Under the pieces are notes generated by a model. That model was not told the origin of the DNA and searched no databases. It saw nothing but the letters and a program-made list of their open reading frames with translations. Of a stretch of 36,491 nucleotides of DNA, positions 1 to 7,361 are shown piece by piece. Numbering within the stretch: position 1 is the stretch's first letter; every line of letters begins with the position of its first letter. A program made the position numbers and the translations under genes. The DNA is from Acidimicrobiales bacterium (GTDB taxonomy: Bacteria > Actinomycetota > Acidimicrobiia > Acidimicrobiales > UBA8190), in contig JADGOL010000056.1 in assembly GCA_017882995.1 (NCBI GenBank), positions 1 through 36,491 of the forward strand. The letters are read 5' to 3'.

Positions 1-1068
1 CGGGCTTCACAGGGCATCGCGTGGCGCGACGCAGGGCATCGAAGCGCTGCGTCGTGGATGGCGGAGAAGAGCGGCACCGCCCTGGGCGAAGCAGTTGGGA
101 TTCTCGAAACCGCCGAGGCCCTGCAGTGCTTGCCCGAGACCACCGAAGCCTTGAAACGCGGCGAACTCTCGGGGTCACAGGTGAAGGTCATCGCCGCCGC
201 GGCGGCCGAACACCCCAACGCTGAGCACGAGCTGCTCGAGAGAGCGGCCACCGACAGCTTCAAGGGATTGAAGGAGCGCGCCGCGCAGGTCCGGGCCGCG
301 GCCACCTCGGCCGAACAGGAGAGCGGGCGCTATCTAGCCATCAAGAAGGCCCGGTACGTCCGGCACTGGGTGGACCCCGACGGGGCGTTCCGTCTCGATG
401 CCAAGCTCACCCCCGACGCCGGGGCCAAGTTCCTGTCTGTGTTGGAAGTCGAAACCGACGCCCGGTTCCACCGGGGCCGCAAGGCCCGACAACAAGAGAG
501 CCCCGCCGCCTACCGGGCCGATGCGCTGGTGGCCCTCGTGACCGGCGAGGACGTCGCGTCCCAGGACAGCGGCTCGAGAACCAACTCCCCTCGGGCGACG
601 GTCACCATCCGGGTCGACGGCAGGGCGCTGGTGCGCGGCCACGCCGAAGAAGGCGAGATCTGTCACATCCCCGGGGTGGGCCCGGTACCCGTCGCGACGG
701 TGCGCGCCCAGCTCCCCGACGCGTTCATCAAGGTCCTCGTGCTCGACGGCGAGGACGTCACCACCGTGGTGCACCCGGGCCGGGGCGTCACCGCCAAGGT
801 CCAAAGTGCCCTCGAAGAACGGGACCCGGTGTGTGTGGTCCCGGGCTGTGACGTCGCCCATGGGCTGCAGAACCATCACTGGGACGAGGACTACGTGGTG
901 TGCAAGTCGACGTCGCTCCGGGGCCTGGCCCGGATGTGCGGGTGGCACCACGACTTGGTCACCCATGAGAAGTGGGAGCTCACCGGGATCCCCGGCGCCT
1001 GGGATTGGCGGCCACCGCCGGGGGGATCGAGCTTCGAGACCGGCACGCCGTTTCGGGACACGGGCTGA
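1..1068 (+). CDS. DUF222 / HNH endonuclease-domain protein, 5' end outside the window
   Basis: The frame is open from base 1. The residues before the first ATG (position 58) already read GHRSAASW, which matches the usual N-terminal block of DUF222 proteins, so the gene starts upstream of the window. Numbered from ATG 58, residues 1 to about 240 form the helical DUF222 region. A C-terminal HNH-type module follows: C259 and C264 in CVVPGC, H273-H274, and C294 with H297-H298 in CGWHH. Such proteins are common and often multicopy in actinobacteria. Nuclease activity is inferred from the HNH residues, and the biological role is unclear. It ends 18 bp from a convergent DUF2510-like gene. Confidence 0.85.
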   Translation, partial: RASQGIAWRDAGHRSAASWMAEKSGTALGEAVGILETAEALQCLPETTEALKRGELSGSQVKVIAAAAAEHPNAEHELLERAATDSFKGLKERAAQVRAAATSAEQESGRYLAIKKARYVRHWVDPDGAFRLDAKLTPDAGAKFLSVLEVETDARFHRGRKARQQESPAAYRADALVALVTGEDVASQDSGSRTNSPRATVTIRVDGRALVRGHAEEGEICHIPGVGPVPVATVRAQLPDAFIKVLVLDGEDVTTVVHPGRGVTAKVQSALEERDPVCVVPGCDVAHGLQNHHWDEDYVVCKSTSLRGLARMCGWHHDLVTHEKWELTGIPGAWDWRPPPGGSSFETGTPFRDTG

Positions 1069-1086
1069 AGCCTTCGCCGAACTCGG

Positions 1087-1392
1087 TCAGTCCGAGGTTC
1101 CGAAACGGACGATGGAGCTGGTGGCCGTCTGGCAGGCGGCACGGCGGTCGTAGGGGGCTTCGCGTTCTGCGTCGTCGGCCCGGCGCATGTCGGCCGGCCC
1201 CGCCGAGGGGTTGGCCCCGGAGGCGGCGGGGACGAGGGACTGCGGCATGGGGATGTCCGGAGGCGGGTCGAAGGACTCGAGGCCCGAGTCCCGGACGAGC
1301 TTGGTGGGGTTGCCCTCGGAGAAGTACCGGAATTCGTGCTCGTGGTAGGGGTCCCGGAACCAGCCCAATGTGGTGGCGGTCAGGGTGGTCAT
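1087..1392 (-). CDS. Small DUF2510-like protein
   Basis: This is a 101-residue protein. Its N-terminal block GWFRDPYHEHEFRYFSEGN has the spacing of the DUF2510 motif (W-x2-D-P, then R-Y-[W/F]-x-G, then T-x2-V), a short module found mostly in actinobacteria and often attached to membrane or secreted proteins. The rest is Pro/Ala-rich and probably disordered, and there is no membrane segment. The ATG at 1392 has no ribosome binding site; a -10-like hexamer lies 6 bases upstream, suggesting a leaderless mRNA. Function is unknown. The DUF2510 assignment rests on motif spacing only. Confidence 0.6.
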   Translation of the reverse strand: MTTLTATTLGWFRDPYHEHEFRYFSEGNPTKLVRDSGLESFDPPPDIPMPQSLVPAASGANPSAGPADMRRADDAEREAPYDRRAACQTATSSIVRFGTSD

Positions 1393-1398
1393 CGATCC

Positions 1399-1427
1399 AG
1401 TTTACCTGAAGTTCACTTCTCGTTCAC
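1399..1427 (-). promoter_or_regulatory. Predicted promoter of the DUF2510-like gene, leaderless
   Basis: On the minus strand, GTGAAC (1427-1422) is followed after 17 bases by TAAACT (1404-1399). Six bases then separate the -10 hexamer from the ATG at 1392, so transcription should start at or next to the start codon. The GTTCAC element occurs twice (1411-1416 and 1422-1427), 11 bp apart. Confidence 0.45.
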
Positions 1428-1523
1428 GTTTAGATAACCTTCGGGCCCCTTGGACCCGCTGGGACCGGCCCGAACGAGGCGTCCACCCGCGGCACCGGCC
1501 CCGGCGTGCATGCTGGGGACCAA

Positions 1524-1991
1524 ATGGGAGCCGATGGCACAGAGACCGTCGTGTTCACCGACGGTTCGTGCCTCGGGAACCCCGGACCGGGGGGCTGGGC
1601 GTGGGCCGTGCCCGACGGGCCCTTCGCCAGCGGCGCCGAGGCGCGGTCGACCAATCAACGGATGGAGATCGTGGCGGTGATCCGGGCGCTCGAGGCGCTC
1701 GAGGGCCCCGTGCACGTCAACAGCGATTCGACCTACGTGGTCAATTGCTTCCGAGACCGGTGGTGGGAGGGGTGGAAGCGACGGGGTTGGCGCAACTCGG
1801 CGGGCAAGGCCGTCGCCAACCAGGACCTGTGGGAGGTGCTGCTCGAGTTGGCGCTCGACCCCGACCGGCCGGTGCGGTTCACCTGGGTGAAGGGACATTC
1901 CGGCAACGAGATGAACGACCGGGTCGACATCCTCGCCGTCGAGGCCGCCGCCGCGCAGTACGGCGTGTCCGGCGACCGCTTCGTCCCCTGA
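1524..1991 (+). CDS. rnhA: Ribonuclease HI
   Basis: RNase HI cleaves the RNA strand of RNA-DNA hybrids, for example in R-loops and primer remnants. The core motifs are all present: TDGSCLGNPGPGGWA (first catalytic Asp), the Glu in MEI, the Asp in NSDSTYV, KGHSGN, and the last Asp in NDRVD. The length of about 155 residues is normal. The ATG at 1524 is preferred because GGGGA lies 5 bases upstream; an in-frame GTG at 1506 would add six residues. The gene stands alone between the DUF2510-like gene and an SDR gene. All catalytic residues are intact, so an active enzyme is expected. Confidence 0.93.
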   Translation: MGADGTETVVFTDGSCLGNPGPGGWAWAVPDGPFASGAEARSTNQRMEIVAVIRALEALEGPVHVNSDSTYVVNCFRDRWWEGWKRRGWRNSAGKAVANQDLWEVLLELALDPDRPVRFTWVKGHSGNEMNDRVDILAVEAAAAQYGVSGDRFVP

Positions 1992-2028
1992 GGTCGGTCT
2001 CCCTTGGCGGTCGACGGGGGCGCCCCCG

Positions 2029-2034
2029 TAGCAT
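2029..2034 (+). promoter_or_regulatory. -10-like hexamer TAGCAT before the SDR gene
   Basis: TAGCAT lies 7 bases before the ATG at 2042, and no Shine-Dalgarno sequence is present. This fits a leaderless transcript. No convincing -35 element is visible. Confidence 0.35.
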
Positions 2035-2041
2035 GCGCCGC

Positions 2042-2803
2042 ATGGACCTCAACGGCATCTCCGCAGTCATCACGGGCGGCGCGTCCGGGCTCGGCGAAGG
2101 CACCGCGCGCAAGCTGACATCGATCGGCGTGCGGTGCACGATCTTCGACCGCAACGAGGACGGAGCCAAGAAGGTGGCGGGCGAGCTCGGCGCCAACTAC
2201 GTCGCCGGCGACGTCACCGATCCCGACGACTGCCAGCGCGCCGTCGACCAGGCGGCAGAAGGCGGCAGGCTGCGGATCGCCGTGAACTGCGCCGGCACCG
2301 GTTGGGTGGGTCGGGTCATCAACCGGGACAACTCCCCTCACGACCTGAGCGCGTTCAAGTTCATCCAGGACCTCAACGTCGTCGGCACGTTCAACGTCAT
2401 GACGCGTGCCGCCTCGGCCATGGCGGTGACCGAGCCTCTTGCCGACGGTGAGCGGGGCGTGATCGTGAACACGGCGTCGGTGGCCGCCTTCGACGGCCAG
2501 GTCGGCCAGCTGGCGTACTCGGCCTCGAAGGGTGCCATCGTGGGCATGACCCTTCCCGCCGCGCGCGACCTGGCGGCGGTCGGTGTGCGGGTCGTGACCA
2601 TCGCCCCCGGGTTGTTCGACACCCCGCTGCTCGGGATGCTCCCCGAGGAGCAGCGCAACGCGCTGGGCCAGTCGGTGCTGTTTCCGAAGAAGTTGGGACA
2701 GCCCATCCAGTACGGGGAGTTGGTCGCCCACATCGCGCAGAACAGCTACCTCAACGGTGAAGTCATCCGCCTCGACGGTGGCATCCGGATGCCACCGAAG
2801 TAG
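2042..2803 (+). CDS. Short-chain dehydrogenase/reductase, HSD10-like
   Basis: This NAD(P)-dependent SDR has about 253 residues. It shows the nucleotide-binding TGGASGLG motif near the N-terminus, NCAGTG after strand 4, a catalytic Ser in NTASVAAF, and the Tyr and Lys of YSASK. The sequence style, including [10 protein letters not shown], resembles the type 10 hydroxysteroid / 2-methyl-3-hydroxybutyryl-CoA dehydrogenase group that acts on 3-hydroxyacyl-CoAs. The substrate is an inference. The ATG at 2042 is preferred as a leaderless start; ATG 2033 would add three residues. An aldo/keto reductase follows 16 bp downstream with its own ribosome binding site, so the two are probably co-transcribed. 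Confidence 0.85.
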   Translation: MDLNGISAVITGGASGLGEGTARKLTSIGVRCTIFDRNEDGAKKVAGELGANYVAGDVTDPDDCQRAVDQAAEGGRLRIAVNCAGTGWVGRVINRDNSPHDLSAFKFIQDLNVVGTFNVMTRAASAMAVTEPLADGERGVIVNTASVAAFDGQVGQLAYSASKGAIVGMTLPAARDLAAVGVRVVTIAPGLFDTPLLGMLPEEQRNALGQSVLFPKKLGQPIQYGELVAHIAQNSYLNGEVIRLDGGIRMPPK

Positions 2804-2819
2804 GAAGGCACAGCCCCAC

Positions 2820-3848
2820 GTGAAGTACGTCGACGTCGCCGGGGCCAGGCTGTCGGCCATCGGGCTCGGGACGTGGCAGTTCGGCTCGACCGAGTGGGGG
2901 TACGGGGCGGATTACGCCGAGCGCGAGGCCGACGCCATCGTGCAACGGGCGCTCGACGTCGGCATCACCCTCTTCGACACCGCCGAGATCTACGGCTTCG
3001 GCCGCTCCGAGCGGATCCTGGGCAAGGCGCTCGGGGCCCGGCGCGACGAGGCGTTCATCGCGTCGAAGATCTTCCCCGTCCTGCCCGTCGGGCCGGTGGT
3101 GTTGCAGCGGGCCCGGGGGAGCCTCCGGCGGCTGGGGGTCGATGCGCTCGACCTGTACCAGCTGCACCAGCCCAACCCGGTGGTGCCGTTCTCGTCGACG
3201 ATGCCCGCCTTCGCGCAATTGCTCGACGAGGGGGTCGTGCGCCACGTGGGCGTCTCGAACTACTCGCTGGCGCGTTGGGAGGCCGCCCAGGAGGCCCTGG
3301 GGCGGCCGGTGCTGTCGAACCAGGTGCGCTACAGCCTCGTGGACCGGAGGCCCGAGAAGGATCTGTTGCCGTGGGCCCAGGCCCATGACCGGTTGATCAT
3401 CGCCTACAGCCCGTTGGCCCAGGGCCTGCTGTCGGCGCGTTATGACGAGCACAACCGCCCGAGCGGCATGGTCCGGGCCGCGTCGCCTGGGTTCCATCCC
3501 GAGAACCTGCGCCGGGCCAAGCCGCTGCTGGACGTGCTGCGTCAGATCGCGGATACGCATCACGCCACGCCGTCGCAGATCGCGCTGGCATGGTTGATCC
3601 GGCGGCCCAACGTGGTCGTGATCCCCGGGGCGAGCTCGGCCGCGCAGGTGGAGGTCAACGCAGCTGCGGCCGACATCGAGCTCACCGACGACGAGGATGC
3701 CGGCTTGGTGGCGGCGTCGGACGCGTTCGAACCGCTGGGCGCGACGACGGTGTTGCCCGATCTGATCAGGGAACGGCTCTCCGGGTTCCTCGGTCGCATG
3801 ACCGGCGGTGCCGGCGGTACCGGCGGCAGCGGCCCGGCAACTTCGTAG
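2820..3848 (+). CDS. Aldo/keto reductase
   Basis: This 342-residue (alpha/beta)8 oxidoreductase should be NADPH-dependent. The catalytic tetrad is visible: Asp and Tyr in FDTAEIYG, Lys in ASKIFP, and His in YQLHQPNP. VGVSNYS and the late cofactor-binding block VVVIPGASS are also present. It starts at GTG 2820, with AGGAAGG about 11 bases upstream. The C-terminus ends in a Gly-rich tail (about 15 residues) beyond the normal domain. The DUF2203 gene begins 15 bp after the stop, which suggests one operon with the SDR upstream. The physiological aldehyde or ketone substrate cannot be told from sequence. Confidence 0.88.
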   Translation: MKYVDVAGARLSAIGLGTWQFGSTEWGYGADYAEREADAIVQRALDVGITLFDTAEIYGFGRSERILGKALGARRDEAFIASKIFPVLPVGPVVLQRARGSLRRLGVDALDLYQLHQPNPVVPFSSTMPAFAQLLDEGVVRHVGVSNYSLARWEAAQEALGRPVLSNQVRYSLVDRRPEKDLLPWAQAHDRLIIAYSPLAQGLLSARYDEHNRPSGMVRAASPGFHPENLRRAKPLLDVLRQIADTHHATPSQIALAWLIRRPNVVVIPGASSAAQVEVNAAAADIELTDDEDAGLVAASDAFEPLGATTVLPDLIRERLSGFLGRMTGGAGGTGGSGPATS

Positions 3849-3863
3849 TCGTCGGGACGACGG

Positions 3864-4295
3864 GTGAAGTACTGGACGGTCGACGAGGCCCAGGCGTACA
3901 TCCCCCGGTTGCGCCTGTTGCTGGGTGTGATCCGGCGGGCCAAGAACCTGGTCGTCTCGGCGAGGGGGAATGGTCACGCCGTGCTCCCCGGCGCACCGTT
4001 GCCCGCCGGCCCGCCCCCGTCCGAATCGCCGCCCCCCGAACCGCCGGCTCCTGCGACTCCCCCGATGTCCGAGTCGCCGGTGTCCTTCGACGCCAAGGAG
4101 GCCCTGGCCGAGCTCGAGGACGAGGGGATCATCCTGCGCGACCCCGAGCGGGGGTTGATCGACTTCACGGCCTTGCACAACGGGCGCGAGGTGTTGCTGT
4201 GTTGGCAGCTGGGCGAGGACGAGCTGGCGTGGTGGCACTTTCCCGAGGACGGCTTCGCCGGCCGTCGTCCCTTGCCGTTGCCTCCCGAGTTCTGA
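3864..4295 (+). CDS. DUF2203 domain protein with proline-rich insert
   Basis: This 143-residue protein matches DUF2203 at both ends. The N-terminal block is YWTVDEAQAYIPRLRLLL, and the C-terminal block contains GIILRDPERGLIDF, GREVLLCWQLGE and WWHFPEDGFAGRRPL. Between them, residues 45-75 are an unusual Pro/Glu/Ser-rich stretch in place of a short helical linker. The family is widespread in bacteria and has no established function. It starts at GTG 3864, with a weak GGGACGA upstream. It lies between the aldo/keto reductase and the lpd operon, with 183 bp before the next start. Confidence 0.75.
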   Translation: MKYWTVDEAQAYIPRLRLLLGVIRRAKNLVVSARGNGHAVLPGAPLPAGPPPSESPPPEPPAPATPPMSESPVSFDAKEALAELEDEGIILRDPERGLIDFTALHNGREVLLCWQLGEDELAWWHFPEDGFAGRRPLPLPPEF

Positions 4296-4371
4296 TCCTG
4301 CGTCTGGAGCTCTTGTCCCAGCTCCTGGCGGGGGGTGCTCCCCGTTAGGCTGGAAGCGGACCCCGGACCAA

Positions 4372-4458
4372 GGACCGGTCCTCTCGGAACACTGCTGTTC
4401 TTTCGAGCACACAGCCCAGCGGGACAGCGCATTCTCGCCGGAACACGGACCAGTCCTC
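4372..4458 (+). repeat. Paired near-palindromic motifs in the lpd leader
   Basis: GGACCGGTCCTC (4372-4383) and GGACCAGTCCTC (4447-4458) differ at one base and lie 75 bp apart. Each contains a near-perfect palindrome (GGACCGGTCC is perfect). CGGAACAC also occurs twice between them, near 4384 and 4440. They sit in the only sizeable gap upstream of the lpd-E2-lipBA operon, so they could be operator half-sites. No regulator can be named. Confidence 0.3.
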
Positions 4459-4478
4459 GAGCGTTTGAAGACACGGAG

Positions 4479-5921
4479 GTGATTGCGACGGCCGAAGCCA
4501 CTGGAACCGAGGTGTTCGACGTGGTCGTGATCGGCGGTGGTCCCGGCGGGTACGCCACCGCGCTGTACGGGGCGGCTGCGGGGCTGAAGGTCGCCGTCGT
4601 CGAGCGCGACAAGGTGGGCGGGACGTGCCTGCACCGGGGGTGTGTCCCGGCCAAGGAATTCCTCGAGACCGCCACGGTGGTGCGGACCGTGGCGGGGGCC
4701 AAGGAGTTCGGTGTCCAAGCGGGCCAACCCGTCGTCGACTTCGCCGTGAGCCAAGGGCGCAAGCAGAAGGTGGTCGACCAACTCTTCAAGGGTCTGGCCG
4801 GGCTGATGAAGGGCCGGGGGATCGTGACCTTCGACGGCATCGGCACGGTGTTGGCGGGCCGTCGGGTGCGGATCGATCCCGTTTCCGGCACTGACGGTTC
4901 GGCCCCTCCCGCCGAGATCACCGGTCGCAACATCGTGGTCGCCACCGGGTCCGTGCCTCGGACCATCCCGGGCTTCGACGTGGACGGTCGGTTGGTGCTC
5001 ACCTCCGACGAGGTCCTGGCGCTCGATGCTCTGCCCGCGTCCATTGCGGTGATCGGGGGTGGCGCCATTGGTTGTGAGTTCGCCTCGATGTTCTCGGACC
5101 TCGGCAGCCAGGTGACGGTGCTCGAGGCGCTGCCGTCGTTGCTGACGGGATGTGACAGCGACGTGGTCGGGGTCGTGGCGCGGTCGTTTCGAAAGCGGGG
5201 GATCAACGTCCACACCGGAGTGAAGGTGAGCGGGCACACGCCCAACGGATCGGGGACCACGGTCACCTTCGGCGACGGAGAGACCGTGAACGTCGACGCG
5301 GTCGTCTTGTCGGTCGGCCGGCGACCGCTCACCGACGGGTTGCTGGCGGAGGGGACCGGGGTGACGCTCGACGAGCGGGGATACGTCGTCGTCGACGAGT
5401 ACCAACGGACCGCCGCCGAAGGGGTCTGGGCGGTCGGTGACGTGGTGAACACGCCGCAGCTTGCCCATGTGGGCTTCGCCGAGGGGATCCTCGCCATCAA
5501 GGCGATGCTCGGAGAGCCGGCCTTCCCGGTGGAGTACTCGCGGGTGCCCTGGGCCATCTACTGCCATCCCGAGGTCGCGTTCGCCGGACTCACCGAGGCG
5601 CAGGCCAAAGAGGCGGGGATCGACGTGGTCGTGAAGAAGGACCCCTTCGGTGGGAACAGCCGGGCGCGCATCGTGGGGGAGACCGAGGGTCTGGTCAAGG
5701 TGGTCGCCGAGCGCCTTCCCGACGGTCGGGCGGGGCGGATCCTCGGTGTGCACATGGTCGGCCCATGGGTGACCGAGCAGTTGGGCCAGGGGTACATGGC
5801 GGTGAACTGGGAGGCCACGCCCGAGGAAGTCGGGCAGTTCATCCAGCCGCATCCCACGCTGTCAGAGGCGTTCGGTGAGACAGTGTTGGCGCTCACCGGA
5901 AGGGGACTGCACGTTGGCTGA
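4479..5921 (+). CDS. lpdA: Dihydrolipoyl dehydrogenase (E3)
   Basis: E3 reoxidises the dihydrolipoyl arm of 2-oxoacid dehydrogenase complexes, passing electrons through FAD and a disulfide to NAD+. Visible features in order: FAD-binding VIGGGPGGYATA, the redox disulfide in GTCLHRGCVP (C50 and C55 counted from GTG 4479), the NAD-binding block AVIGGGAIGCEFASMF, the second FAD motif ending AVGDVV, and the C-terminal catalytic HPTLSEAFGE. The start is uncertain. GTG 4479 overlaps a perfect anti-16S sequence (GGAGGTGAT), while GTG 4512 fits family length but has no ribosome binding site. The gene overlaps the following E2 gene by 8 bp. Confidence 0.93.
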   Translation: MIATAEATGTEVFDVVVIGGGPGGYATALYGAAAGLKVAVVERDKVGGTCLHRGCVPAKEFLETATVVRTVAGAKEFGVQAGQPVVDFAVSQGRKQKVVDQLFKGLAGLMKGRGIVTFDGIGTVLAGRRVRIDPVSGTDGSAPPAEITGRNIVVATGSVPRTIPGFDVDGRLVLTSDEVLALDALPASIAVIGGGAIGCEFASMFSDLGSQVTVLEALPSLLTGCDSDVVGVVARSFRKRGINVHTGVKVSGHTPNGSGTTVTFGDGETVNVDAVVLSVGRRPLTDGLLAEGTGVTLDERGYVVVDEYQRTAAEGVWAVGDVVNTPQLAHVGFAEGILAIKAMLGEPAFPVEYSRVPWAIYCHPEVAFAGLTEAQAKEAGIDVVVKKDPFGGNSRARIVGETEGLVKVVAERLPDGRAGRILGVHMVGPWVTEQLGQGYMAVNWEATPEEVGQFIQPHPTLSEAFGETVLALTGRGLHVG

Positions 5922-7338
5922 CGTCACAATGCCCCAGCTCGGCGAGACCGTCACTGAGGGCACGATCACGAAATGGCTCAAGGCGGTGGGGGAGGCCGTC
6001 GCTCGAGACGAGCCCCTCTTCGAGGTCTCGACCGACAAAGTCGACTCGGAGGTACCGTCCCCTGCGGCCGGGACACTGGCCGAGATCCGTGTCCAGGAAG
6101 GCGAGACGGTCGACGTCGGAACGGTGCTGGCCGTCGTCAGCGCCGACGGCGCCGCGGCTCCCACTGCCGCTCCCGCCCCCGCCGAGGCTGCTGTCGCCCC
6201 GCCACCCGCGGCTGCTCCGGCCGCCCCTCCGCCCGAACCCCCGGCTGAGCCGACTCCACCTCCTGCACCCGCCGCCGCGCCCCCTGCACCTGCGTCGCCC
6301 GTGGCAGCACCAGCTGCTTCGCCTGGTACACCCGCCGCGCCCGCTGCCGCCGCCTCCGACGGCCCCGGGAAATGGGGAGATCGGATCCTGTCGCCGGTGG
6401 TGCGGCGGCTGCTCGACGACAACGGCATCGACCCGGCGGAGATCACCGGGACCGGCCTCGGCGGTCGGGTCACGCGTTCGGACGTGCTCAGCTTCATCGA
6501 CAGCCGCCGGGCCGGAGGCGCGCCCGCATCTCGGGGGGCTGCTTCGCCGTCCACGCCCGCAGCGGCCGCGACAGCGCAATCACCGGCGGCCGCGTCGAGC
6601 GGTTCGGCATCGGCGCCCACGGCCGGCACCGACGAGATCATCCCCTTCACCAACATCCGACGGCGCACCGCCGAGCACATGGTCCGGTCGAAGGCCACGA
6701 GCCCCCACACCTTGGTCGTACTCGAAGCCGATTACGAGCAGATCGAGCGGGTTCGGCGCTCCCACGGCGCCCAGTTCCGGGCCGAGGAGGGCTTCGGGCT
6801 CAACTACCTCCCCTTTGTGGCCCGGGCCACGGTCGAGGCGTTGCACGAATGGCCGCACCTCAATGCGTCGGTGGGAGACGACTCGCTCATCGTGCACCAT
6901 CAATTCAACATGGGCTTCGCCGTCGACCTCGATCACAACGGGTTGATCGTGCCGGTCGTGAAGCACGCCGAAGAGCTCACGCTGCGGGGCATGGCGCGTC
7001 GGATCCGAGAGCTCGCCGACCGGGCCCGGACGAAGAAGCTCAGCGCGGATGACATCTCCGGCGGGACGTTCTCGATCACCAACGCCGGACCGTTCGGCAC
7101 CTTCCTTACCGCACCGATCATCAACCAGCCCCAGGTCGCCATCCTCTCGACCGACGGCGTGAAGCGCCGCCCCACCGTGGTGGTCCAGCCCGACGGTTCC
7201 GAGGCCATCGCCATCCATTCCCTCGGGCTCTTGTGCCTGGCATGGGACCACCGGGCCGTCGACGGGGCCTATGCAGCGGCGTTCGTGGCGCGCGTCACCG
7301 AGATCCTCGCCACGCACGACTGGGCCGCCGAGCTCTGA
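5914..7338 (+). CDS. sucB: Dihydrolipoamide acyltransferase, E2 of a 2-oxoacid dehydrogenase
   Basis: This is the core acyltransferase of a pyruvate, 2-oxoglutarate or branched-chain complex (474 residues). Domains in order: one lipoyl domain (about 1-78, lipoylated Lys42 in STDKVDSE), a long Ala/Pro linker (about 80-150), a peripheral subunit-binding domain (SPVVRRLLDDNGID to GGRVTRSDVL), a second Ala/Ser linker, and the catalytic domain ending in H446-R-A-V-D450-G. TTG 5914 is chosen because AAGGGGA lies 8 bases upstream and it gives an 8-bp overlap with lpd; ATG 5929 is the alternative. No E1 gene is in the window, so the substrate is undecided. The dlaT-lipB-lipA order of mycobacteria is the closest parallel known to me. 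Confidence 0.9.
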   Translation: MADVTMPQLGETVTEGTITKWLKAVGEAVARDEPLFEVSTDKVDSEVPSPAAGTLAEIRVQEGETVDVGTVLAVVSADGAAAPTAAPAPAEAAVAPPPAAAPAAPPPEPPAEPTPPPAPAAAPPAPASPVAAPAASPGTPAAPAAAASDGPGKWGDRILSPVVRRLLDDNGIDPAEITGTGLGGRVTRSDVLSFIDSRRAGGAPASRGAASPSTPAAAATAQSPAAASSGSASAPTAGTDEIIPFTNIRRRTAEHMVRSKATSPHTLVVLEADYEQIERVRRSHGAQFRAEEGFGLNYLPFVARATVEALHEWPHLNASVGDDSLIVHHQFNMGFAVDLDHNGLIVPVVKHAEELTLRGMARRIRELADRARTKKLSADDISGGTFSITNAGPFGTFLTAPIINQPQVAILSTDGVKRRPTVVVQPDGSEAIAIHSLGLLCLAWDHRAVDGAYAAAFVARVTEILATHDWAAEL

Positions 7339-7361
7339 GCCGGCAGGAGCGAGGGCCAGAC

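Noticed and set aside
4335-4478. Upstream extension of lpd from 4335
   Set aside because: The extra residues are not family-like, and the region holds repeated palindromic motifs instead.
2763-5852. Minus-strand open frame of about 1029 codons
   Set aside because: It lies wholly opposite the aldo/keto reductase, DUF2203 and lpd genes, which match known families. Its product is His/Arg/Pro-rich without any domain, as expected for an antisense shadow in G+C-rich DNA.
7233-7361. Upstream extension of the LipB-LipA frame
   Set aside because: It overlaps the E2 catalytic domain in another frame; LipB homology begins at ATG 7362.
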